From assembly GCF_964355755.1 (NCBI RefSeq), contig NC_092672.1:23558501-23622500 (forward strand): a stretch of DNA of 64,000 nt. The letters run 5' to 3'. Below the pieces are notes generated by a model. The model saw only the letters and a program-made list of their open reading frames with translations. It did no database searches and was not told the DNA's origin. This document shows positions 1-10,509 of this stretch, piece by piece; the stretch's first letter is position 1; each line of letters starts with the position of its first letter. The stretch comes from Antedon mediterranea (lineage: Eukaryota; Echinodermata; Crinoidea; Comatulida; Antedonidae). The position numbers were made by a program, and so were the translations under genes.

Positions 1-39
1 ATCTTACTGTACTTTATTAAAGATAAACATAATAATTAC

Positions 40-113
40 CAAATGCTTCAAGAATAGGATTTGAGTCTAATATTCTACGTTCAATGCAATCTGCTGGTGA
101 TGGTGTAAAACCA
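40..113 (-). CDS. Myosin exon 8 (last in window)
   Basis: 74 bases, phase 2 to 1, containing CIERRILDSNPILEAFG, the conserved LEAFGNA region before switch I. Donor gtaatt at 39/38; the following exon is outside the window. Confidence 0.88.
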
Positions 114-3100
114 CTATGAACAAAAAAGACAACAAGTTATCACAAATAAGTAACAAAACAGAGACAAATCTATAATTATGATGAAATAAAAACTGTAATT
201 TTACACACATGAGAGTGTTTAATGATATTAAATTAAATGTGTTTATTTTTATTACCCAGGGTTACATACTGCCACCATTGTCAGATATTTTAGTAAACAT
301 CTTGCATTCCATGTCTGTAATAAAACAATAATAAATAACAGAGAATAACAAACGTTTTTGTATTTTCACAAAAAATATTGACTAAACTGCATTTGTGAAA
401 ATGGGTTGCCAACATTCCCTCTTTGCACGTCTGGCAAGCATTTATGTGACATTCAATAAATGCTGATTTTGTAACAGTGTCCTTTGAAACAGTAAAAACA
501 AATTATAGCACTCTCTATTACTTGTCCATGCTTTTAGCCTCTCTATTTTTATTTAAGTTTGGGCCTCTCCATTATTTCAAAATAAACAAGAAATGGTTTT
601 AAAGGTAAAAAATTGACTCTGATTACATTGGTGAAAACAAACGTAAAACTGAAATTGTTGAATTACCTTTCCAGAACCACTTTCACCGCTGACAATTATT
701 GACTGATTAATCTTGTCTAGTCTTCTAGTAAGATTACACAAAGCTGTTTCTGCAATTCCAAATACATGTGGTGGGTGTGCCTGAAAAAAAATAAAATAAA
801 AAGATGTATATTCCCCAAAAAAACATGAAAATGAGGATTAATAAATCAAGCCATTTTGCTGTTTTAAAAAAGTTATTCATTTTAAAGAAATAAAAACAAA
901 CAAATATAGTGTTTTTACTTTAAAAAAAGACAAAATTAATGGTTAAATTTAACCAAATGTTAAAAAATTACAGTTTTTCAGGTAAATAATGTTTTTTTTC
1001 TTCAAATTTTTGGTCAAAGTGAATAACTACAGTATTATGTGACATAAAATAGCATATTCAGCAAAACAATTATCTTTTCAGAGGAGCTCTGCATATATCT
1101 CTAAGTTCTCACTTCTAAGTGCAACTGAGGACATATTAATATTTTTGCCCAATATTGAAGATAAAGTGAAGTCAAGATTTTAATAGTGATGTCACGAACA
1201 TATAAATTTTCCTAAAAATCAATAGTATACTAGCGAATTATTGTTTACCTTTTGATCACTATGGTAACGATGAATCATATGAACATCAAAATGTCCAGTT
1301 TCTTTGAAAGGATTTAAAGTAACAAGGGTGTTGCCAGTCTGAGTGTGGTATCTACCAGCTAAGTAGCGCTCACGTAAACAGTTCAGCACTATGAACAGAA
1401 AACATTAGAAGTAACAAGTGTGTTGCCAGTCTGAGTGTGGTATCTACCAGCTAAGTACCGCTCATGTAAACAGTTCAGCACTATGAACAGAAAACATTTT
1501 GTTAAGTAACAAGTGTGTTGCCAGTCTGAGTGTGGTATCTACCAGCTAAGTACCGCTCATGTAAACAGTTCAGCACTATGAACAGAAAACATTTTGTTAA
1601 GTAACAAGTGTGTTGCCAGTCTGAGTGTGGTATCTACCAGCTAAGTACCGCTCATGTAAACAGTTCAGCACTATGAACAGAAAACATTTTGTTAAGTAAC
1701 AAGTGTGTTGCCAGTCTGAGTGTGGTATCTACCAGCTAAGTACCGCTCACATAAACAGTTCAGCACTATGAACAGAAAACATTAGAAGTAACAAGTGTGT
1801 TGCCAGTCTAAGTGTGGTATCTACCAGCTAAGTACTGCTCAAGTGTGTTGCCAATATTTTGTCAAATTTTCTTCAAATTATTCGCTGTTCTACTCTAAAA
1901 ATGTATTACTGAACTATAAATTTTATTTTAAAGTGAGTATTTAATTTGGAAAAATTTGAAGGAAAATGTTGGATTCATCCAAATTGTGGTCTTTGATCTC
2001 TAATTAGTTAGAGGGAGGCAACAGCTAATGGTAACAAATAGGTGATCATCTGGCTTTAAATTAGATTGAGCTTTTAATTAAAGGGGTCTTTAATAGAAGG
2101 AAGACCTGTATAGTACAACAACCATTGAAACATGTGTCTACTATTAATTCACTTACCAGCAGGTTCTGAGAGAGGATTAATCAAGACAAGATCATCTGTA
2201 TTGATCCAATCTGTTTGAGTACACAGCACTGGATAGCCAGCATGACCACGTATCACAACCTCCTAGACAATGAAGTTACAAGCAATATTTAAAATACATT
2301 ATATAGAATACTTAGTAGCAAGGTTGGGTTGTTGACATAGATGGTATGCTTCCCTCCCCTCCTTACCTCACAATTATATTTTGTGTCTATAATCTTGCCA
2401 TCACTAAAACATGAATCAACACACGCTGGAACCCAAACCTCTTACCTGGCCATTAGATTTAGTGACTATAATCTTGCCATCACTAAAACATGAATCAACA
2501 CATGCTGGAACCCAAACCTCTTACCTGGCCATTAGATTTAGTGACTATAATCTTGCCATCACTAAAACATGAATTAACACATGCTGGAACCCAAACCTCT
2601 TACCTGGCCATTCGATTTAGTGACTATAATTTTGCCATCACTAAAACATGAATTAACACACGCTGGAACCCAAACCTCTTACCTGGCCATTAGATTTAGT
2701 GACTATAATCTTGCCATCACTAAACATGAATTAACACACGCTGGAACCCAAACCTCTTACCTGGCCATTAGATTTAGTCACTATAATCTTGCCATCACTA
2801 AAACATGAATCAACACATGCTGGAACCCAAACCTCTTACCTGGCCATTAGATTTAGTGACTATAATCTTGCCATCACTAAAACATGAATTAACACATGCT
2901 GGAACCCAAACCTCTTACCTGGCCATTCGATTTAGTGACTATAATCTCGCCATCACTAAAACATGAATTAACACACGCTGGAACCCAAACCTCTTACCTG
3001 GCCATTAGATTTAGTGACTATAATCTTGCCATCACTAAACATGAATTAACACACGCTGGAACCCAAACCTCTTACCTGGCCATTAGATTTAGTCACTATA

Positions 3101-6100
3101 ATCTTGCCATCACTAAAACATGAATCAACACACACTGGAACCCAAACCTCTTACCTGGCCATTAGATTTAGTGACTGTAATCTTGCCATCACTAAAACAT
3201 GAATTAACACATGCTGGAACCCAAACCTCTTACCTGGTCATTAGATTTAGTGATTATAATCTTGCCATCACTAAAACATGAATCAACACACACTGGAACC
3301 AAAACCTCTTACCTGGCCATTATATTTAGTGACTATAATCTTGTCATCACTAAAACATGAATTAACACACGCTGGAACCCAAACCTCTTACCTGGCCATT
3401 AGATTTAGTGACTATAAACTTGCCATCACTAAAACATGAATTAACACACGCTGGAACCCAAACCTCTTACCTGGCCATTAGATTTAGTGACAATAATCTT
3501 GCCATCACTAAAACATGAACTAACACACGCTGGAACCCAAACCTCTTACCTGGCCATTATATTTAGTGACTATAATCTTGCCATCACTAAAACATGAATT
3601 AACACACGCTGGAACCCAAACCTCTTTTTCATCATGTATCCACACCATTAACCCCTGAAAGTACAGTAAACAGTTCATTATTCAATTCAATCAACTTTTA
3701 TTATCCACAATCTGATTCTTTTGGTTGTGGCAGACTCACAAATGTAAACAAACATTTAAAACAAACATTTAAAATACACATGTATACAAATTATTGCTAA
3801 AGAGTAATTTTTGTAAAGTCTAACTAACAGCTTTCATAATAAATTATTCATTTGGAGCTTTGAGGACTAAAATATGTATTGAAAAGAGGATGTGTTTCAT
3901 TTTGAAGGATCTAATAGTAATTATTCTGTATATAATTCTTTACGTTAAAACCATTCATGAATACGTACATGTGTGACGTTTCAACTTGTTTTTAACAAGT
4001 CAGGCAATGACTATTTGTAATTTGTAATAGTCTGTGATTTTCCGAAGTTCTTTGCCTTTTTAGGGGGCGCTAATCTACAACTAGCAAAGCTACAGTACTC
4101 CTAGGAACTACTAACATCTAGTCAGTTGCCAGATGAAGACTTATTAAAAACAAGTTGAAACGTTGCACATGTACGTATTATTTTTAAACAATCTACTGAC
4201 TTAAAGAAGGGCTAGACAGATGGAATTAGTAAATTAACCAGCCATGTGTGGGCAACCATTTCATTCCATGTTTTAATACCCTAATGAATAACTGTGCCAA
4301 GTGTCAGAATTTTCACTTCAGGTCTACTAAAGTAGGCCTACTATGCATGACAGAGAGAATATCAACAGCATTTTCCTTTACCTTTTTGAAACGACATGCT
4401 GGTTTCTTTTTAACTTGTGGCGGAATGCATCTAGGCCTAGATTTAGTAATAATCTGAAAAAAATAGCGAAATGCTAAATTTTTACAAACAAATTTTTATG
4501 AACATATAACCACTTGTGACCTAGCCTAGCTAGGAATTTAAATGGTTATTTGGCCCTATACTACTATTATAGCCTAGACAGGCCTGCCTACAGTACTAAT
4601 AGGAACAGGCTTTTGCAGAAAAGTGTAGTCGGTCTGATTTGATTTGAATTGATTAGAAAATCATCATAAAAAATACATACAAAAGAAAGTGATAACATAA
4701 ATTACTGACATTACAAATAATACAATTATAAAAGATTTTGCAGGATAGCCCAAAAAGCTTAGGCCTAAATAAACATTCATCCCTTATAGTACCAAACAAA
4801 TATTGACCAGAACCAGCAATCAACAACGCTCCATACCGAACACCCGATTTTATCGGAACAAAAATAAAACGTCGATTTGACCATATATCAAATATAAAAC
4901 TACCGCATTGGGCCCTGCGCTAATACGATCGGGCCCAGCAAATGAGACGATAGAGACCAAACTGGTTCCTAACACATGAGACGATTGGGCCAACGCATGA
5001 GACGATCGGGACCACATTTTCTGGGCCCAAGACGATCGGGCAGCAAATAAAAAAATTTTACTGTGATAACCGGCCTAGACTTAGGTTAGGCCTAATATAG
5101 TAATAATACGATTTCGATCCAAGTCGGCCCTAAACCGTCTCGGCCAAAGTCAAGTCGGCCCCAAGTAAACCCCAAGTCAAGTCGGCCCCACGTCAACTCG
5201 GCCTCACGTCAACTCAGCCAAAAAATAATCGGTCAACTCGGCCCCATTAAAGTATGGAACGCAAAAAGTGCAAATGAAGGGGATTGATAAAATAATATTT
5301 CTTCACAATTTTTTAACTATGAATAATTCTGACTTTTAATGAATATTAATATTTAGACAATAATATATTTAGCAACAAAAACAGGAATGATTTCACCAAC
5401 TTTCCTTTATTTACGTTTAATAAAATTTCAAATTGCACAATTGAAAACAATTCGTAGCTGCGCCTCCCTGTGCGTTTGGCAGCTTTTTCGATATCTACAA
5501 CTGCTATGTGTTTTCGCTGACCGGGGGATTCCCCTTTTTTTTAAACGCAAAGTATGGACAAAAACGATGTACGATCATTTTTTCTATGGCCAAATGTGAT
5601 GGAACGTAGGCCTCCGTCTTCGATTTACTAAATGCAATAGGCCTACCTGCACATGTTTTTGTAACACGCGGGTACTTCTATTCATATCGGCAATGAGTTC
5701 ATTTTTTTATATGATATTATTATATTATATTTTTTATTTCTTCATTTTTTAGAGTGGATAGGCCTAGGCCTAGTAATAATCATAATAACATTAAGTACTT
5801 TTTGCGTTCCATACTTTATTGTGGCCGAGTTGACCGATTAGTTTTTGGCCTAGTTGACGTGAGGCCGAGTTGACTTGAGGCCGAGTTGACTTGAAGCCGA
5901 CTTGACGTGGGGCCGACTTGACTTTGGCCGAGACGGTTGGGGCCGACTTGACCTGCACCCAATAATACCCTACCCAGAGCCTACCTACCTAGCCTAGGCC
6001 GAGTGTTGACAAAGTGCGAGGCAGCGAGGCACGCGAGGCATGCCAAATATTTGTGCGAGGCATCATTTTATCATTTCCAAAAGTGCGAGGCATGCGGGGC

Positions 6101-8980
6101 ATATAGTTTACAATTTCAAAAAGGTGCGAGGCATATCTTAACGTGCTATTATGCTATATTATAGGCCTAATAATCAATCGATACAAGCGTATCTAAATAG
6201 ATTCGTGTATACACTCATCATGTTGTTTATTTTATTTTACTCACATGTCTCTCGAACATAGCAGAGTGAAAATAATATTTTGTCACACCCCTGCGCCTAG
6301 ATCCGGTAGACCCGAGAGATGGAAAATCCCTCTTTACTATTTAGCAGGTAGCGGAATGATTCAGCCCTCAGCTCAGAGGATTGTGGTGCATTCCCCTCCT
6401 ATAGCACGTGGTTTCAGACAGACTTCTCTCTGAGCGGCATGCCAAAGACATTTTTGACATTCCATTCTCTAGGAACAACACGTGTACCTCTCTCGCAAAT
6501 AAGGTGAACAGCGATTGCCAGGACAAGTTCAATAACTGGCGGTGAATAAAAGGTAACTGATATGCCGATCCAATAACATGCCGCAAAGAAAAAAATTGCG
6601 ACAGAATTCTGGAGCGCGTGTGAAAAAAGACTTGTAATACTAGGCCTAAAATTAAACTTTAGCTAATATGCTTAGCCCTAACCTAGATAAGAGGCCTATG
6701 TAGAAAATAATTTAATCAATTTTGATAAAATAATAATTGGTGTAATATTTAATAATGATACACTATTCCTGTTTTAGTAAGCTAGGTATATTACGAACGA
6801 TTTTTATTTATTGTTGTCCATGTACGTACTAATAAACCTGGCGCTAGTTTCCTTCGCTTGTATTTTTACTCCAAATTTGATAATCATAACTAACTTTATC
6901 GTGTGAATACCACACCTTAGAAGTATACCTCATGAGTACTTTAATGAAAGAATCACATAAAAAGTAACAAATAAATCCTTAAATTAATGATTTTACAGGC
7001 GTGTTTCTCGCACACTGTTCGCGAATTTCACTTGTTCAATGTTCAATATTTTTGTTTCTATGGAGCGCCAAAAGAGCAACGATAATAGAGGACTAAAACT
7101 CAGTGGAATGCGTCAATTTCTCATGCATTTATTGGTGAAAAACACGTTTTATTTCAATATATTTGTTAATTTGTCTATAAAAATGTTGTAATATGTTACT
7201 GCTGATACTGTTCTGTTTTCAAAGAATAATAATCGATCCTAAATCAACATCACTACCTAGTCTAGACCTAGGACATCCTACTAAGGATATTATGATGAAT
7301 TTTTCTATTTTATTCTTTAAAAGGTTAACGAAACCGTGTACATTATCAACAGTAACATTTTTCGGCGCTAGTTCCGTTTCGCACCTGTCGTTTATTTCGA
7401 CTCAAAATTGGTTAAGTAACTTTATCGTGAGTACCACACCTTAGAATTAAGCCTCTTTAATACTTTTACGAAGGAGATCACACAAAAAGTAAAAAATAAA
7501 TCCTTTAAATTGATGAATTTACAGACGTGTTTCTCGCACATCGGTTCGTGAATTTCGCATACTCGATGTTCAATGTTGTTGTTTCTATGGAGCGCCAAAA
7601 GAGCAATCATAATAGAGGGCTAAAAACTCAGTAAATTGTGTATATTTAATGCATTTATTGGTGAAAATTACGTTCAATTTTGTCAATGCAACAAAAATAT
7701 TACTGTTGATACTGTACATGGTTTTTTCAGGAGCTTTTAGTTAGGAATGAAAATCGACAAATTCATCATCATATTACATGTACTGTAGGGGTATACTTTA
7801 ATCTAAATAATATGCCTCTTAGTCTTAGTCTTACTCTTAGGTTGGTTGCTATTTGAAAACAGCAAATTATTAGCAGTAAAATGTTACAGCATTTTTATTG
7901 ACAAAATATATTACAATTAAACGTGTATTTCAATAATAAATGCATTAAAAGAAGACGCATTCCACTGAGGTTTTAACCATCTATTGTTGTTGCTCTTTTG
8001 GCGCTCCATAGAAAGGAAAATATTGAACTTCGAGTATGCTAAATTCGCGGCGAACGGTATGCGAGAAACATGTCTGTAAAATCATCAATTTAAGGATTTA
8101 TTTGTTACTTTTTATGTGATTCTTCTTCATAAAAGTACTTATGAGGCCCAATTTTAAGGTGTGGTATTCACAATAAGTTGCTTAACAATTTGGAGTCAAG
8201 AGGAAGTCGAAATAAAAACAGGTGCGAAACGGAACTAGCGCCCATTTTTCCTTACTGACAGTGACAAAATCTATTGAAATTGTACTTGATTTTCACCAAA
8301 TAATGCGTTAAATATAAATGGATTCCACAGAGTTTTTAGCCCTCTAATTAATTTTGCTCTTTTTGCGTTCCATAGAAACCAAAATATTGAACATTGAGTG
8401 TGCGAAATGCGAGAAAAACAACGTCTGTAAAATCACCAATTTAATGGATTTATTGTTACTTTTATGTGATTTTTCTTCATTAAAATAGGCCTACTAATTC
8501 TAAGCTGTGGTATTCAGGATAAAGTTGGTTAAAATACAAGGCAGGTGCAAAAGGAAACTAGCCTAGCGGGCCTAGGGCCTAGGCTACTTCAATTTCGGTG
8601 ATTTCCTGCCTTGCAATTTTGAGAAATGATAAAATGATGCCTCGCATTTTTTGATGATGGTAAAACGATGCCTCGCATAAATTTCTGACTTGCCTCGCAT
8701 GCCTTCCCTGCCTCGCGTGCCTCGCACTTTGTTACTACCCGCCTAGGCCTAGGCCTAGTAGTAGGCTACTAGCTAGGCTATGATAGCCTAGCCTAGCTAG
8801 GTCCAGGAGGAGTATAGGCTAGCCTGGCCCTAGATTTATTGCACCTGACCTGCATTATCCTACATAATTGCCTGTACCTAGCCTAGCTAGGCGCCGCCTA
8901 GTAATTGCATTAATTTAGTAACTTACTTTTTTGCCTACTGGAATGTAATTATTGCTGTTTTCCATCAAAATAGTTGTCAT
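40..8980 (-). CDS. MYO19-like: Myosin XIX-like unconventional myosin, 5' part of gene (8 exons, continues past left edge)
   Basis: Spliced minus-strand gene with coding exons 8980-8927, 4453-4382, 3654-3550, 2262-2157, 1388-1249, 780-667, 314-256 and 113-40. Every junction has AG/GT borders and the phases agree across all seven introns, giving about 241 codons. In order: an N-terminal leader, a basic stretch, an SH3-like segment (residues ~43-110), then the start of the motor with NPFK (~134), PHVFGIAE (~163) and the P-loop GESGSGKT (191-198), followed by TW..RCLLKY and RRILDSNPILEAFG. The TW after the P-loop and the RIL.SNP wording fit class XIX, a mitochondrial actin motor, better than the commoner TE and ILQ.NP; this class call is from memory of the family. 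Most of the motor, the IQ motifs and the tail lie outside the window. The first intron (4454-8926) carries two DNA transposons. Confidence 0.82.
256..314 (-). CDS. Myosin exon 7
   Basis: 59 bases, phase 0 to 2, reading TWNARCLLKYLTMVAV. The threonine completes the P-loop; TW..RCL resembles class XIX. Acceptor ttattacag, donor gtaata. Confidence 0.88.
667..780 (-). CDS. Myosin exon 6 (P-loop exon)
   Basis: 38 codons, phase 0 to 0, acceptor cctgaa-side cag and donor gtaatt. It contains HPPHVFGIAE, NQSIIVSGESGSGK: the ATP-binding P-loop, with the T supplied by the next exon. This is the strongest single identification in the window. Confidence 0.95.
780..1100. repeat. Dispersed repeat shared with 12035-12370 and partly 29640-29765
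   Basis: In the intron after exon 5, a stretch including ggtcaaagtgaataact and catattcagcaaaacaa recurs with divergence near 12270-12330 and 29700-29755. It is probably an old dispersed element; no ends were found. Confidence 0.5.
1249..1388 (-). CDS. Myosin exon 5 (motor core start, NPFK)
   Basis: 46 codons after two completing bases. It holds LRERYLAGRYHTQTGNTLV, then LNPFKETG and IHRYHS, the standard beta-strands before the P-loop. Donor gtaaac. Its first ~70 bases and acceptor are copied in tandem upstream at 1389-1845. Confidence 0.9.
1389..1845. repeat. Minisatellite copied from myosin exon 5 acceptor edge (~95 bp x ~5)
   Basis: Units start near 1411, 1506, 1601, 1696 and 1788 (spacing 95, 95, 95, 92). 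On the minus strand each holds a catag acceptor followed by the first ~70 bases of exon 5 and a short intron spacer. The array lies in the intron directly upstream of the real exon. Copies differ by a few substitutions (e.g. cgctcac versus cgctcat). Confidence 0.93.
2157..2262 (-). CDS. Myosin exon 4
   Basis: 35 codons plus one base, from EVVIRGHAGYP to NPLSEPA, with ctag acceptor and gtaagt donor. The ending LSEPAVLNCL (running into exon 5) is the usual myosin entry into the motor core (L.EPAVLHNL in other classes). Confidence 0.85.
2395..3627. repeat. 79-bp minisatellite copied from myosin exon 3 with its splice donor (~16 copies)
   Basis: The unit is 79 bp (spacing 79, sometimes 78) and is the internal part of exon 3 plus gtaa. 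Each copy on the minus strand carries the codons around DGKIIVTK, the CAG end and a gtaaga donor. A four-unit block of 315 bp is itself duplicated (compare 2581 and 2896). The rightmost copy belongs to the real exon. Open reading frames seen on the plus strand here are by-products of the repeat. Confidence 0.95.
3550..3654 (-). CDS. Myosin exon 3 (SH3-like segment, source of the 79-bp minisatellite)
   Basis: Acceptor ctttcag and donor gtaaga frame 35 codons, phase 0 to 0. The text VWIHDEKEVWVPACV followed by DGKIIVTK and the next exon's EVVIRGH matches the myosin N-terminal SH3-like pattern. The last 75 bases plus donor are repeated about 15 more times toward the next exon, so the exact donor used is uncertain; the nearest one (3549/3548) is given. 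Confidence 0.8.
3955..4187. mobile_element. Small inverted-repeat element (~230 bp)
   Basis: The arm starting gaatacgtacatgtg at ~3959, with gtttcaacttgttttta, is repeated in reverse complement at ~4142-4185. The ends are ~40 bp and imperfect. It lies in myosin intron 2. Confidence 0.6.
4382..4453 (-). CDS. Myosin exon 2 (basic 24-codon exon)
   Basis: Strong acceptor (ttttttcag) and gtaaag donor frame 24 codons, phase 0 to phase 0, reading from IITKSRPR to ACRFKK. It is rich in Lys, Arg and Pro, so a flexible leader before the SH3-like segment is likely. There is no recognisable domain; support is the splice sites and frame continuity. Confidence 0.6.
4905..5045. repeat. Short tandem repeat of the GAGACGATCGGGCC type
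   Basis: Diverged ~17-25 bp units (catgagacgat plus cgggcc/ccaac) recur from 4920 to 5040. It sits just outside the next element and resembles its end repeats in style (GGCC spaced by a GAC/GTC word). Possibly the end of a related transposon. Confidence 0.5.
5113..5965. mobile_element. Non-autonomous DNA element, family A copy 1 (terminal tandem repeats, ~0.85 kb)
   Basis: Left end 5113-5275 and right end 5800-5965 are inverted copies. Each is a run of ~15-bp units (aagtcggcccc, tcaactcggcctca) with an outer accgtctcggcc and an inner agtatggaacgcaaaaagtgc. The interior is AT-rich with no convincing coding frame. A second, longer copy lies at 29167-31112. It is inserted in myosin intron 1. 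Confidence 0.75.
6001..8740. mobile_element. MULE-type non-autonomous element, family C copy 1 (2.74 kb, 9-bp target duplication)
   Basis: The ends read gagtgttgacaaagtgcg and, reversed from the right, gggtagtaacaaagtgcg, followed by tandem tgcgaggca words. Both flanks are gcctaggcc (5992-6000 and 8741-8749): a 9-bp duplication typical of Mutator-like insertion. The interior repeats a ~250-bp module (gcgccaaaagagcaa, gtgtttctcgcac) twice forward (~7000, ~7510) and twice inverted (~7990, ~8350), so it could fold on itself. No transposase is seen. It lies in myosin intron 1. Confidence 0.85.
8927..8980 (-). CDS. Myosin exon 1 (start codon, 18 codons)
   Basis: ATG at 8980 with A at -3, eighteen codons beginning MTTILMENS and ending VGKK, then a consensus gtaagt donor. 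Phase 0 at its end fits the next exon. Upstream (9000-9120) is a GC-richer stretch that could hold the 5'UTR and promoter. A different first exon cannot be excluded without transcripts. Confidence 0.65.
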
Positions 8981-8999
8981 TTTGATAGGCGCGCCTCCT

Positions 9000-9640
9000 C
9001 TCTCACTTCCCCAAAACCAACAGTTCCTTTTTTTTTTCAAAAACACCGCCGCGCGCCACCTATAATAAAGTATCTAATAAAAAAATAAAAAAACCGCTGT
9101 GTACCGCCCTCTCTGTTATGACTCGGTGACCTTAAAATAAACAACAGCTATTTAAATTACACATGTTTTTTGCTATGATTTTTGCGATCAATCAATCAAC
9201 AAGATAGAAGCCAAGCTTTAGCTAGGCTACAGAACAGTATTAGCATACAGTTACGTAGGCCTAGAAAATAAAATGAGTCTTGATGATAGAAAGAGCTTCT
9301 ATGTTTGTAGCTGTTACTACACCCATAACATATTTTTACCTAAGTTTAAACTGCATGTGACGTATATAGATGATAAAATATTTGCTGATACTGTATTTGG
9401 AAACCGGTAAAACCTGTTGCTGCCAAATCTTTGTACTAGCTAGGATAGGCCATGGATAGGCCTAGACAGCAGAACCTGGTCTGGTCCTAGTTAATTAAGT
9501 AGAACTAGTAGGCCTGTCTAAACTAACCCTACCATAGACCTAGCCTTTATTTTGGAAATTAGATTTTTGCCGCTGTAGCCATACTGAAAACTTTACATAT
9601 ATGAATTTATGATATAGGCCTTTTTAGTTAGTCTATTAGG
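9000..9640. other. Upstream flank of the myosin gene
   Basis: Contains a short GC-richer patch at 9040-9110 beside the presumed 5' end, then AT-rich sequence with many TAGGCC words. No gene seen. Confidence 0.4.
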
Positions 9641-9654
9641 GATCCAGCTAGTCA

Positions 9655-9768
9655 AGTCGCCCCATCGCAAAGTCGCCCCATACAAAGTCGCCCAATACAA
9701 AGTCGCCCCATCGCAAAGTCGCCCCAAAACAAAGTCGCCCCGGCACAGTCGCCGGATTATCCCTGATT
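9655..9768. repeat. Tandem AAAGTCGCCCC repeat (~17 bp x ~7)
   Basis: Units aaagtcgccccatcgc and variants run in tandem. The design matches the ends of family A (GGCC or GCCC spaced by AGTC). Sequence at 10130-10260 (gggaatccccg, gctgaccg in reverse) is also shared, inverted, with 5460-5560, so this is probably one end of a related transposon. Confidence 0.7.
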
Positions 9769-10509
9769 TATAGTTTCGAAAATGTTAATTTAATATGATT
9801 TTAAAATGAGTTACCAGAGCCACAATTACGAATCTTTCTTCAACCTACGCGTGGATACCAGCTCATTTTTTAGGATAATAATAGGCCTAAATGTATATGT
9901 GTAGTAGGCCTTCGTATAGATTTACAGTAGTTAAAACAATAACTGTGTTGTAAGACAATGAGTGTTATAGGCTAGTACTTATTGATCATTTTGCATTTAT
10001 TGACAAGTTATGTACGTGTCTTAATTTTATAATGACTTTTCAAAATGAAGAAAAAAAAAAGGATTTCATCGCCGATATGATTGTTTTACATGCAGGTATT
10101 TTAGTAAAATTTAAAACGCTACATTTTGACCATGGAAAAACCATCGTACAGTATCGTGTGCGTGTTTTTTAAAAAGGGGAATCCCCGACGGTCAGCAGAA
10201 AGACGTAGCAGCTGTGTGAGGAAACAGATACCAGAAGGCGCAGCTCCGATTGGTTTCAGAGAATGTTTCAGATGGCGAGTCGCCTTTTATTCAACAGCAC
10301 AATGATCATTTTACTGAAGAAATTCTTTTGGTTATAGAACATTCTAATTATCATGCCTAATAAATATCCTCATATCGGGTGTTTATTTAATTTTAAATTA
10401 AACAAGACAGTGAAGAGGCACGGAATAATACGTACACGGACGTACGACGAATAGGCCTACACACACGCACGTCATTATTTACGACATATAGTGGTGATAT
10501 GATGCAACC

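Noticed and set aside
2581-3123. Two near-identical 75-codon plus-strand open frames
   Set aside because: They are the 79-bp exon-derived repeat read on the wrong strand; the duplication is of the array, not of a gene.
5113-9768. Short regular repeats considered as a CRISPR array
   Set aside because: Animal genomic context, spacers not unique and of irregular length, repeats inverted at element ends; transposon termini explain them.
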